Source: Actinomycetota bacterium
GTDB taxonomy: Bacteria; Actinomycetota; Actinomycetes; Nanopelagicales; Nanopelagicaceae
Reading direction: 5' to 3'
DNA length: 9,785 bases
Assembly: GCA_013205455.1 (NCBI GenBank)
Contig: JABMMO010000126.1
Span: 1 to 9,785, forward strand
Part shown: positions 1 through 6,828 of the stretch, one piece after another
How the letters are laid out: every line of letters begins with the position of its first letter
Position numbering within the stretch: the stretch's first letter is position 1
Notes under the pieces: generated by a model
What the model was told of the DNA's origin: nothing
The model's database searches: none
What the model saw: the letters and a program-made list of their open reading frames with translations, nothing else
Made by a program: the position numbers and the translations under genes

Positions 1-171
1 GTTCAACGCTTTTGCTAACGCCTCTTTTGCGGCAAACCTCGCGGCCAATGAAGAGATTGGTAGCGCTGCTTCGGCTGGCGTAAATAACCGCTCTTTTAAA
101 TTAGGAGTGCGCTCTAATGAATCGGCGAAGCGCTTGATGTCGACGACATCTATTCCTATGCCTTCAATCAT
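1..171 (-). CDS. acpS: Holo-[acyl-carrier-protein] synthase, N-terminal part (cut by window edge)
   Basis: This enzyme transfers 4'-phosphopantetheine from coenzyme A to a serine of acyl carrier protein, switching on the fatty-acid synthesis carrier in the cytoplasm. Fifty-seven codons are visible and the reading frame runs open off the left edge. The protein starts MIEGIGIDVVDIKRF, the family's N-terminal signature with the metal-binding Asp at residue 8, and contains LAARFAAKEALAKAL at residues 42-56 with the conserved Glu at residue 50. Both match the AcpS pattern at the expected spacing (family length is about 115-130 residues, so roughly half is present). The ATG at 171-169 is the first start that keeps the signature at the N-terminus; only a weak GUGGGU-like purine stretch precedes it. 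It lies 37 bp after the PAP2 gene and probably shares its transcript. Linkage of glmS to acpS is typical of Actinobacteria. Confidence 0.93.
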   Translation of the reverse strand, partial: MIEGIGIDVVDIKRFADSLERTPNLKERLFTPAEAALPISSLAARFAAKEALAKALN

Positions 172-208
172 TATGCACCCACAATTCGAATTTAGTTATC
201 CGGTTAGT

Positions 209-883
209 TTATGACGGTTGTCGCTTAGATGGAACAAAACGATCAACTGCAATGACGGCAACCAAGAGCGCGCCACCAATAAAGAGCCCGCCGATTAAAT
301 CAGAGAGCCAATGCGTGTTGCGAAAGAGCGAAACTAAGCAAACTCCAGCGGTAATTACTACTACCAGCCAAGTTAACCGCATTCCTTCAAAAGGTTGGCG
401 ATGGGTATATCGGAAAATCAGATAAGAAAGTAAACCCCAAGTTAGTAAGGCATTAGATGCGTGACCACTTGGGTAAGAGAGACCGCCAGCATAAAGTAGA
501 TCAACATTTAACCTTGGCTTAGTTCGACCAAAACCTAACTTTGCTAATCCAACTACTAGATTAAGTGCTATCAAAGAAAGTAACGCGAGATTAAAAGGTC
601 GCCAAGATTTAAAGCGGCGACAGATTAATAGCGCAGAAATTAACAGAATGGTTGCGGTAACGCCGCGTAAGCCTAGATTGTCTATTTGCATTAATAAGAA
701 ATTAGTTGTGGCAGAAAATTTTGGACGATCTGCGTTAGCGATGATTGCATCTAAGTGGACTAGTGGGCCATTTACCACAACTTGTTGTGTAACTATTAAA
801 AAGCCGATGCACAATACGCCAGACCATTCCAAGGCTTTAACCATCTGGCGGCGGCGATTATCAATTGCGGCTTGCGGGCTCAC
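209..883 (-). CDS. PAP2-family membrane phosphatase (lipid phosphate phosphatase-like)
   Basis: A 224-residue integral membrane protein of the PAP2 superfamily, which removes phosphate from lipid phosphates or diphosphates such as phosphatidic acid, phosphatidylglycerol phosphate or undecaprenyl diphosphate. About six hydrophobic segments are visible, near residues 19-38, 75-89, 97-114, 142-158, 170-187 and 196-214. The three PAP2 motifs fall in order: K115-x6-K122-P123 (usual form K-x6-RP), PSGH at 138-141 with catalytic H141, and H191-x3-D195 (nucleophile His and its Asp). The Arg that normally sits six residues before the nucleophile is replaced by Ser185, while an Arg lies three residues before it. 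The start is a GTG touching the glmS TAA stop, which suggests translational coupling; an ATG at residue 14 is an alternative. Placement after glmM-glmS makes recycling of undecaprenyl diphosphate an attractive guess, but the substrate cannot be read from sequence. Confidence 0.88.
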   Translation of the reverse strand: MSPQAAIDNRRRQMVKALEWSGVLCIGFLIVTQQVVVNGPLVHLDAIIANADRPKFSATTNFLLMQIDNLGLRGVTATILLISALLICRRFKSWRPFNLALLSLIALNLVVGLAKLGFGRTKPRLNVDLLYAGGLSYPSGHASNALLTWGLLSYLIFRYTHRQPFEGMRLTWLVVVITAGVCLVSLFRNTHWLSDLIGGLFIGGALLVAVIAVDRFVPSKRQPS

Positions 884-2722
884 TTATTCAACCGTTACAG
901 ATTTAGCTAGATTTCTTGGTTGGTCCACGTCGCTACCACGCGCAACTGCCATTTCGTAGGCGAAAATTTGGAGTGGCACGATTGCAAGTATTGGTTGTAA
1001 TAATTGGTTAGAAGTAGGAATCCGGATTACATGTGCGACATCCGGAATTGCAGTTTCAGAATCAGCGATTACGATTACATTTGCACCGCGGGCACGAACC
1101 TCTTGAATATTGCTCGCCATTTTTTCTCGAAGTTCACTTCCTTGTGGTGGCATGATTGCAATAACCGGAGTTCCGGATTCAATTAACGCAATCGGCCCAT
1201 GCTTTAATTCGCCGCCTGCGAATCCTTCTGCGTGCATATAAGCCAGCTCTTTCAATTTCAACGCACCTTCGAGAGCAGCTGGATAACCCACGTGTCTTCC
1301 TAAGAATAAAACTGAAGTTGCATCTTTAAAACCGCGAGACATTTCTCGGAGCGGTTCTGCAGTTTCCAAGATTTGCTCAACTTTTGCAGGTAAAGCTAAT
1401 AACTCCTCAATTAATCCACTAACTTCGTTTGGTTTTAGGGCACCACTTTTATCACCGATATAAAGTGCAATTAAGGCAATTGCAATTATTTGGGTAATTA
1501 GCGCTTTTGTTGAAGCTACTGCAATCTCTGGGCCAGCATGGGTATATATAACTGCATCTGATTCACGTGGAATCGTCGAACCGTTTGTATTGCAAATCGA
1601 AATAACTTTCGCACCGAGAGATTTTGCGTGGCGCGCTGCCATCAAAGTATCCATCGTCTCGCCAGATTGCGAAATTGTAATAACTACGGTTTTCTTGGTG
1701 AGAACAGGTTGGCGATATCTAAATTCTGATGCAAGTTCAACATCAACTGGAATTTTTGCCCAAGTTTCAATGGCATATTTACCGATTAATCCAGCGTGAT
1801 AAGCGGTGCCACATGCCAAAATTAGAATTCTTTCAGCGCTTAATAGCTCTGGCAGGTTATCTAACTCCCCGATCGCGATCTGAGAATTCTCGGTAAAGCG
1901 ACCTAATAAAGTATCTGCGATGGATTTAGGTTGCTCAAAGATTTCCTTCAACATGAAATGTGGGTAACCACCGCGTTCTGCAGCGCTGGCATCCCAGGTA
2001 ATTTCATAAGCTCTTGGAGTTAGAACTTGTCCATTTAAATCTGTAACAATCACTTGATCAGGAGTTACATCTACAACTTCATCTTGGCCAAGTTCTAACG
2101 CGCTCTTTGTATACGAAATGAAAGCCGAAACATCGGAGGCTAAGAAATTCTCACCCTTTCCAACACCAATAACTAGCGGCGAATTTCGACGTGCTCCCAC
2201 AATTCGTTCTGGACTATCCGAGTGAATTGCTAAGAGCGTGAATGAACCGCGCAACTCTTTACAGACGCTACGCATCGCACTAGCAAGATCGCCACCGTTT
2301 TTCGATACGGCATCGCTAAGTAAGTGTGCGACCGATTCGGTGTCGGTTTCAGAGGTAAATTTATGGCCACGTTTTTCTAACTCTGCTCGCAATTCCAAAT
2401 AGTTTTCAATAATTCCATTATGAATAACGGCTAACTTGCCATCATTTGAAAGATGCGGATGTGCATTTGAATCAGTAGGTCCGCCATGAGTTGCCCATCG
2501 GGTATGGCCAATACCGCTATGTGACCCATCGTGCGAATGGCTTAACTCAGCTTCTAAATTAGCGAGCTTTCCAGCTTTCTTCTCTACAAATAATGGTGCA
2601 CCTTTTGTAGTTGTTAAAGCAACACCAGCCGAGTCATAGCCGCGATATTCCAAACGACGCAAACCTTCTAAGACTGGAGTTAGCGCGGCTTTTTCACCGG
2701 TATATCCGACGATGCCGCACAT
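884..2722 (-). CDS. glmS: Glutamine--fructose-6-phosphate aminotransferase (isomerizing)
   Basis: Converts fructose-6-phosphate and glutamine to glucosamine-6-phosphate and glutamate, the committed step to UDP-N-acetylglucosamine. The 612-residue length is normal. The N-terminal glutaminase domain (about 1-240) begins MCGIVGY, with Cys2 as nucleophile after removal of Met1, and carries RGYDSAG (27-33), GHTRWATHG (72-80) and TDTESVAH (126-133). Two sugar-isomerase (SIS) domains follow: SQSGETMDT (351-359) and GPEIAVASTKA (397-407) in the first, and ALKLKELAYMHAEGF with ELKHGP (487-510) in the second. The C-terminus PRNLAKSVTVE is the family's conserved tail that closes over the active site. 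The ATG is preceded at 8 nt by AAGGGG. It follows glmM by 23 bp, too short to hold a glmS ribozyme, so control by that element is not supported here. Confidence 0.98.
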   Translation of the reverse strand: MCGIVGYTGEKAALTPVLEGLRRLEYRGYDSAGVALTTTKGAPLFVEKKAGKLANLEAELSHSHDGSHSGIGHTRWATHGGPTDSNAHPHLSNDGKLAVIHNGIIENYLELRAELEKRGHKFTSETDTESVAHLLSDAVSKNGGDLASAMRSVCKELRGSFTLLAIHSDSPERIVGARRNSPLVIGVGKGENFLASDVSAFISYTKSALELGQDEVVDVTPDQVIVTDLNGQVLTPRAYEITWDASAAERGGYPHFMLKEIFEQPKSIADTLLGRFTENSQIAIGELDNLPELLSAERILILACGTAYHAGLIGKYAIETWAKIPVDVELASEFRYRQPVLTKKTVVITISQSGETMDTLMAARHAKSLGAKVISICNTNGSTIPRESDAVIYTHAGPEIAVASTKALITQIIAIALIALYIGDKSGALKPNEVSGLIEELLALPAKVEQILETAEPLREMSRGFKDATSVLFLGRHVGYPAALEGALKLKELAYMHAEGFAGGELKHGPIALIESGTPVIAIMPPQGSELREKMASNIQEVRARGANVIVIADSETAIPDVAHVIRIPTSNQLLQPILAIVPLQIFAYEMAVARGSDVDQPRNLAKSVTVE

Positions 2723-2730
2723 ATGAGGTA

Positions 2731-2736
2731 CCCCTT
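2731..2736 (-). promoter_or_regulatory. Ribosome binding site of glmS
   Basis: AAGGGG on the minus strand ends 8 nt before the glmS ATG, within the 23-bp glmM-glmS gap. It resembles the AAGGAGG consensus and supports the start that places Cys2 directly after the initiator Met. Confidence 0.65.
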
Positions 2737-2745
2737 AAATAAGTT

Positions 2746-4089
2746 TTAAAGCGAGAGTTCAGATTTTACTAGTGCAGCGAGCGAAGTCGCTAACTCATGC
2801 GCATCGCTGGCGCTTTTTGCCTCGACCATTACGCGGATTAATGGTTCAGTGCCGGATGCACGAAGTAAAACCCGACCAGAGCTTCCTAATTTCACTTCAG
2901 CAGCTGTTACTCCAGCGGCAATTGCGGAATTACTTGAGACTTTAGCTTTATCTACGCCAGCTACATTTATTAATACTTGCGGATAACGCACCATAATCTT
3001 TGCTAAATCTTTCAAAGATTTCTTACTGGTCGCTAGTTCTTGAAGTAAATGAAGTGCAGTTAACGCGCCGTCACCAGTATTAGCAAAGTCGCGCATGATG
3101 ATGTGGCCAGATTGTTCGCCGCCGAGCGTGTAGTTCTCGGCAATCATTTTCTCTAAAACATAGCGATCACCAACTGGCGTAGTTGTAACTTTGATGCCTT
3201 TGCTCTCCATCGCGAGAATGAAACCGAGATTTGTCATCACGGTGCCAACCACAGTTTTGCTGGTTAAGCCACCGTTTCGCATTTGGGCATCTGCCAATAT
3301 TGCAAGTATGAAATCACCATCAACTTCATTTCCTTCGCTATCAATTGCAAGAACTCGATCTGCATCGCCATCATGTGCGATTCCAATATCGGCTTTCTCG
3401 GCAATTACTTTAGCTTTAATATTTTCTAAATGAGTTGATCCACATTTTTCGTTAATGTTTAAGCCGTTTGGAGTATTCGAAATGGCAATTACTTCAGCGC
3501 CAGCGCGTCGATAAGCTTCTGGTGCAACTAGCGAAGCTGCTCCGTTTGCACAATCAACAACTACTTTAATGCCAGTTAATTTAGTTTTTACCGAAGAAAG
3601 CAAGTGCGTTAAGTAACGTTCACTGGCACTCTCATCGATAATTATTCGGCCGACATTAGCCCCGATTGGTCGATCCCAAGGTTCACCAAGATGAGCTTCG
3701 ATTGCAGCTTCCAGTGAATCATCTAATTTGCCACCGCCACGAGCAAAAAACTTAATTCCGTTATCTGGCATTGGATTATGCGATGCGCTAATCATTACGC
3801 CAAGATCTGCACCGTCTGCAGCAACTAAATGTGCAATTGCTGGAGTTGGTAAAACGCCAACGCGATAAACATCTACGCCAGCGCTAGCAAGACCAGCACA
3901 AACTGCTGCTTCTAAAAATTCGCCAGATGCGCGCGAATCTTGACCAACAATTGCTTTGGGTTTATGTCCAGCAAATGCGCCAACTTCAGCCAAAACGTGT
4001 GCGGCAGCAATGGCTAAATCAACGGCAAGTTCAGCGGTTAGATCTTTATTGGCAACGCCTCTGACGCCATCTGTTCCGAAGAGCGTCAT
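2746..4089 (-). CDS. glmM: Phosphoglucosamine mutase
   Basis: Interconverts glucosamine-6-phosphate and glucosamine-1-phosphate, between the GlmS and GlmU steps of UDP-GlcNAc synthesis. The 447-residue protein has the usual length and the four landmarks of the alpha-D-phosphohexomutase family: N-terminal FGTDGVRGVAN (4-14), the phosphoserine loop SASHNP (101-106) with catalytic Ser103, the metal loop DGDADR (240-245), and the sugar and phosphate loops GGEQSGH (323-329) and RASGTEPLIRV (410-420). SASHNP with GTDGVRG separates GlmM from phosphomannomutases and phosphoglucomutases. The ATG lies 19 bp after the rpsI stop and no good Shine-Dalgarno is visible (GCTCCCGCATC precedes it), so translation may depend on coupling to rpsI. 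The gene following it, glmS, makes its substrate, and the pair sits in the ribosomal rplM-rpsI transcript as in other Actinobacteria. Confidence 0.98.
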   Translation of the reverse strand: MTLFGTDGVRGVANKDLTAELAVDLAIAAAHVLAEVGAFAGHKPKAIVGQDSRASGEFLEAAVCAGLASAGVDVYRVGVLPTPAIAHLVAADGADLGVMISASHNPMPDNGIKFFARGGGKLDDSLEAAIEAHLGEPWDRPIGANVGRIIIDESASERYLTHLLSSVKTKLTGIKVVVDCANGAASLVAPEAYRRAGAEVIAISNTPNGLNINEKCGSTHLENIKAKVIAEKADIGIAHDGDADRVLAIDSEGNEVDGDFILAILADAQMRNGGLTSKTVVGTVMTNLGFILAMESKGIKVTTTPVGDRYVLEKMIAENYTLGGEQSGHIIMRDFANTGDGALTALHLLQELATSKKSLKDLAKIMVRYPQVLINVAGVDKAKVSSNSAIAAGVTAAEVKLGSSGRVLLRASGTEPLIRVMVEAKSASDAHELATSLAALVKSELSL

Positions 4090-4108
4090 GATGCGGGAGC
4101 GATATAAA

Positions 4109-4591
4109 TTAACGCTTGCTGTATTGGGAACGCTTACGGGCCTTCTTCAGACCGTACTTCTTCCGTTCAATTACTCGTGCATCACGAGATAGGAAGCCAG
4201 CTTTCTTAAGAGCTGGGCGGTGTGCATCAGTATCGATAAAGTTAAGTGCGCGAGCAACGCCAAGACGTAGCGCACCAGCTTGGCCAGAAATTCCGCCACC
4301 ATCAATACGAGCGATAATGTCGTACTTACCTTCAACGCCAACTGTGCGAAGTGGTTCTGAAACTAATTGTTGGTGAACTTTGTTTGGGAAATACACATCG
4401 AGAGTGCGGTCGTTAACTACCCAACGACCAGTGCCAGGGATTAAGCGAACGCGTGCAACAGCCTCTTTACGACGACCAGTGCCACCGCCAGGTGCAGTAA
4501 TTGCAGGGCGATTAGTTGCAGCAGCAGGTGTGCTGGTGCTGTACGACGTTGGGGTTTCGTCGTTATCTACTGCGAGTTCGCGATCTGACAT
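4109..4591 (-). CDS. rpsI: 30S ribosomal protein S9
   Basis: Small-subunit protein S9, whose C-terminal tail reaches the P-site tRNA. The core from about residue 39 starts GRRKEAVARVRL and contains GGGISGQAGALRLGVARAL (98-116), the family signature. The extreme C-terminus KKARKRSQYSKR ends in the invariant Ser-Lys-Arg that contacts the P-site tRNA anticodon stem-loop. Length is 160 residues against about 130 in Escherichia coli; the difference is an N-terminal extension (about 1-37) rich in Thr, Ala, Pro and acidic residues, common in actinobacterial S9. The ATG is preceded by a purine stretch (AAAAAGAGAGAAA) acting as a loose ribosome binding site. It sits 33 bp after rplM, the near-universal L13-S9 pair, and 19 bp before glmM. 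Confidence 0.98.
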   Translation of the reverse strand: MSDRELAVDNDETPTSYSTSTPAAATNRPAITAPGGGTGRRKEAVARVRLIPGTGRWVVNDRTLDVYFPNKVHQQLVSEPLRTVGVEGKYDIIARIDGGGISGQAGALRLGVARALNFIDTDAHRPALKKAGFLSRDARVIERKKYGLKKARKRSQYSKR

Positions 4592-4624
4592 TTTCTCTCT
4601 TTTTCTATTTGTGATTGGTTAAAT

Positions 4625-5086
4625 TTATTTGGCTGAGTTAATCATTTGGGAAACTTGAGTGAAAACATAAGGTGTTGGGTTTTGGTTTGCGTGTGGGTGC
4701 GCAGGACCGGCATAAACTTTAAGTTTGTTGCCGACAACTTTGCCAAGTGAATTCTTTGGCAACATTCCCTTGATCGCTTTTTCAACTGCGCGAGTTGGGT
4801 GCTTAACCATTAAATCAACATATGCTGTTGAGGTCATGCCGCCTGGGAAACCAGAGTGGTGGTGCGCAAACTTTTGTGCAGCTTTTTGTCCAGTAAGAAC
4901 AATTTTTTCGGCGTTGATGACGATTACGAAATCGCCCATATCCATATGTGGTGCGAAAGTTGGTTTATGTTTTCCACGAAGGAGTACAGCTGCATGGCTT
5001 GCTAGCCGACCGAGAACAACATCGGAAGCATCAATGACATGCCACTTGCGCGCCTCATCGCCAGGCTTAGGACTATAAGTACGCAC
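4625..5086 (-). CDS. rplM: 50S ribosomal protein L13
   Basis: Large-subunit protein L13, an early assembly protein bound to 23S rRNA. The 153 residues contain KWHVIDASDVVLGRLAS (14-30), GDFVIVINAEKIVLTGQKA (51-69) and the L13 signature running from KGMLPKNSLG (106-115) to VYAGPAHPHANQNP (124-137), which hold the family's basic RNA-binding core. Length is slightly above the usual 142-147. The start is a GTG: an in-frame TAG lies a few codons upstream, no ATG intervenes, and MRTYSPK is the usual N-terminus. A purine run AGAGAGCGAG ends 8 nt before it. It is the first gene after a 123-bp gap holding a candidate promoter and a structured leader, so it probably heads a transcript through rpsI, glmM and glmS. 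Confidence 0.98.
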   Translation of the reverse strand: MRTYSPKPGDEARKWHVIDASDVVLGRLASHAAVLLRGKHKPTFAPHMDMGDFVIVINAEKIVLTGQKAAQKFAHHHSGFPGGMTSTAYVDLMVKHPTRAVEKAIKGMLPKNSLGKVVGNKLKVYAGPAHPHANQNPTPYVFTQVSQMINSAK

Positions 5087-5118
5087 AGCAGTAACTCGCT
5101 CTCTAATCTATTTATTAC

Positions 5119-5159
5119 TATCTAACGAACTAGATAATCGACCTTACGAGGGTAAAGCC
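5119..5159 (-). promoter_or_regulatory. Structured 5' leader of rplM: two consecutive hairpins
   Basis: In the minus-strand RNA, 5159-5152 (GGCUUUAC) pairs with 5147-5140 (GUAAGGUC) across a CCUC loop, giving an 8-bp stem with two G-U wobbles. Three nucleotides later, 5136-5131 (UAUCUA) pairs with 5124-5119 (UAGAUA) across GUUCGU; a G-U pair could close a UUCG tetraloop. The start codon lies about 33 nt downstream of the second stem. L13 of Escherichia coli and an L13 leader in Bacillus are known to control this transcript, so an autoregulatory role here is plausible but inferred. Neither hairpin is followed by a T-run, so they are not terminators as seen. Confidence 0.5.
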
Positions 5160-5168
5160 AGGAGCCGT

Positions 5169-5198
5169 AGATTACCTGCCCAGCGTGCGGTGGGTCAA
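5169..5198 (-). promoter_or_regulatory. Candidate sigma-70-type promoter for rplM-rpsI-glmM-glmS
   Basis: On the minus strand TTGACC (5198-5193) is a 5/6 match to the -35 consensus. After 18 nt comes TAATCT (5174-5169), which fits the actinobacterial TANNNT pattern for a -10. Transcription would begin near 5165-5160, just before the first leader hairpin, leaving a 5' leader of roughly 75 nt. It lies directly after the ABC-F stop codon, in the only sizeable gap between the two gene blocks. Confidence 0.5.
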
Positions 5199-5209
5199 AA
5201 TGGCTTAAA

Positions 5210-6826
5210 TCAATGCTCCCAGACAGGCGTAGGGCTCTCAGATACTTGGCCATTAGCCCCAAAAATCAAATATCGGGTGAAGCCGCGGGAGAACCAGCGA
5301 TCGTGGGTAACTGCAAAGACCGTTCCTTCGTAACTTTCGAGCGCACCTTCTAACGCTTCTGCGCTAGCTAAATCTAAGTTATCGGTCGGTTCATCGAGCA
5401 ATAAAAGCGTTGAACCTTGCAATTCTAATAAGAGCACTTGAAATCGCGCTTGCTGGCCACCCGAAAGCGTTGTGAATTTCTGCTCTGCTTGCGCGCTTAT
5501 TTCATAACGTCCTAAAACGCTTTTTGCGGCACCAAGTTGGAGCGAATGTTCATTCCACAAAATCTCTAACAATGTTTTACCAATAAATTCGGGGTGTGAA
5601 TGGGTCTGCGCAAAAAATCCCGGTTTAACTCGCGCTCCTAATTTAAATGAACCAGTGTGCGCAACTGTGCTTTCGCCAGAAAGTAGCCGTAAGAAATGTG
5701 ATTTACCAGTTCCGTTTTTACCTAAAACTGCAACGCGATCGCCAAAAAATACTTCAAAAGTAAATGGTTCGGTTAAATTATCTAAAGCTAGGTTTTCGCA
5801 AGTAACTACGCGTTCACCAGTTCGGCCACCTTTTAACCCAACTCTGACATCTTGTTCTAACGGTGGCGCTGGTGGTGGGCCAACTTCTTCAAATTTTCTA
5901 AATCTAGTTTGCATCGCGCGATATTTAGAAGCCATATCTGGCGAGCTAGCTGCTTGTACTTGGAGCGTTCGAACTAAGTCTTTAAGTCGATCCCGTTCTT
6001 GCTCCCAACGAAGTAGCAACTCGGCGAAGCGAGCATTTCTGGCTTTACGGGCATCATGCCAAGTTTCAAAATTACCACCATGCATCCAAGTAGTATTTCC
6101 AAGCGCGCCCTGTTCTAACGTAACAATCTTATTTGAGACTGAATTTAAAAGTTCGCGATCATGGCTCACAAAAAGCACCGTTTTTTTAGATGAAATCAAC
6201 TCATTTTCTAACCACCGTTTTGACGGCACATCTAAATAGTTATCTGGTTCATCTAGTAATAAAACTTCTTCCGGACCGCGCAGCAATACTTGTAAAACAA
6301 CTTTTTTCTGCTCGCCGCCAGAAAGGGTGGCTGCTTCTCGGTCCGCAACTTCGTCAAAAGTTTTACCTAGCGCTTCGGTGCAGCATTGATCCCACATAAC
6401 TTCGGCGTCATATCCCCCGATATCGCCCCAATCTGAGAGCGCTTGTGCATATGCCATCTGTTCTTTTTCGCTCTCACCACCAGTTGTCATCGCTAAGTTC
6501 ATAGCTTTTTCGGCATCTGTTAATTTCTTGGCAGCAATTCGAATTTTCTCTTGCGAAACTGATATTAATAAATCTCTTACGGTAGAACCATCTCTTACTG
6601 TGCCGATGAATTGGCGCATCACTCCTAAACCGCCCGAGATCGCAACTTTGCCGCTCTCGGGTTCTAAATCTCCAGAGATCATTCTTACTAGCGTGGTTTT
6701 GCCAGAACCGTTTGGTCCAATTAGCGCGACTTTCGCACCTTCGCCAACTCGAAATGAAACATCACTTAATAAGACACGGCCGTCAGATAATGAATATTCA
6801 ATCCCAATTACATCGATATGTCCCAT
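5210..6826 (-). CDS. ABC-F family ATPase (ribosome-associated type)
   Basis: A 538-residue soluble protein with two ABC ATPase domains in one chain and no membrane segments, the ABC-F architecture. Members bind the ribosomal E site and act as translation factors or antibiotic-resistance ribosome protectors. Domain 1 has Walker A GPNGSGKTT (37-45), Q-loop Gln72, signature LSGGEQ (168-173), Walker B VLLLDEPDNYLD (188-199) and H-loop His222. A charged helical linker of about 240-325 matches the P-site tRNA interaction motif region. Domain 2 has GKNGTGKS (369-376), Gln407, LSGGQQ (454-459), LLLLDEPTDNLD (474-485) and His508. Both catalytic Glu residues (193, 479) are present, so both sites look active. 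The segment between Q-loop and signature of domain 1 is long enough for an arm. It starts 2 bp after truA with no visible Shine-Dalgarno, implying coupling. Whether it is a housekeeping factor or a resistance protein cannot be decided, but its place among ribosomal genes favours the former. Confidence 0.93.
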   Translation of the reverse strand: MGHIDVIGIEYSLSDGRVLLSDVSFRVGEGAKVALIGPNGSGKTTLVRMISGDLEPESGKVAISGGLGVMRQFIGTVRDGSTVRDLLISVSQEKIRIAAKKLTDAEKAMNLAMTTGGESEKEQMAYAQALSDWGDIGGYDAEVMWDQCCTEALGKTFDEVADREAATLSGGEQKKVVLQVLLRGPEEVLLLDEPDNYLDVPSKRWLENELISSKKTVLFVSHDRELLNSVSNKIVTLEQGALGNTTWMHGGNFETWHDARKARNARFAELLLRWEQERDRLKDLVRTLQVQAASSPDMASKYRAMQTRFRKFEEVGPPPAPPLEQDVRVGLKGGRTGERVVTCENLALDNLTEPFTFEVFFGDRVAVLGKNGTGKSHFLRLLSGESTVAHTGSFKLGARVKPGFFAQTHSHPEFIGKTLLEILWNEHSLQLGAAKSVLGRYEISAQAEQKFTTLSGGQQARFQVLLLELQGSTLLLLDEPTDNLDLASAEALEGALESYEGTVFAVTHDRWFSRGFTRYLIFGANGQVSESPTPVWEH

Positions 6827-6828
6827 TT

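Noticed and set aside
183..192. 10-bp palindrome AATTCGAATT between the PAP2 gene and acpS
   Set aside because: It is short, AT-rich and single; no second copy or repressor gene is nearby, so an operator call is not supported.
2723..2745. glmS ribozyme or riboswitch upstream of glmS
   Set aside because: Only 23 bp separate glmM and glmS, far too little for the ribozyme, which is known mainly from Firmicutes.
4090..4140. Internal promoter for glmM (TTCCCA-N17-TTATAT in the rpsI end)
   Set aside because: The match is 4/6 for the -35 and 3/6 for the -10, no better than expected by chance in AT-rich sequence.
5655..6239. 194-codon open frame on the plus strand opposite the ABC-F gene
   Set aside because: It is fully antisense to a well-supported two-domain ATPase, has Ser/Arg/Cys-rich low-quality composition and no recognisable motif or ribosome binding site. 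The same holds for the other plus-strand open frames in the window.
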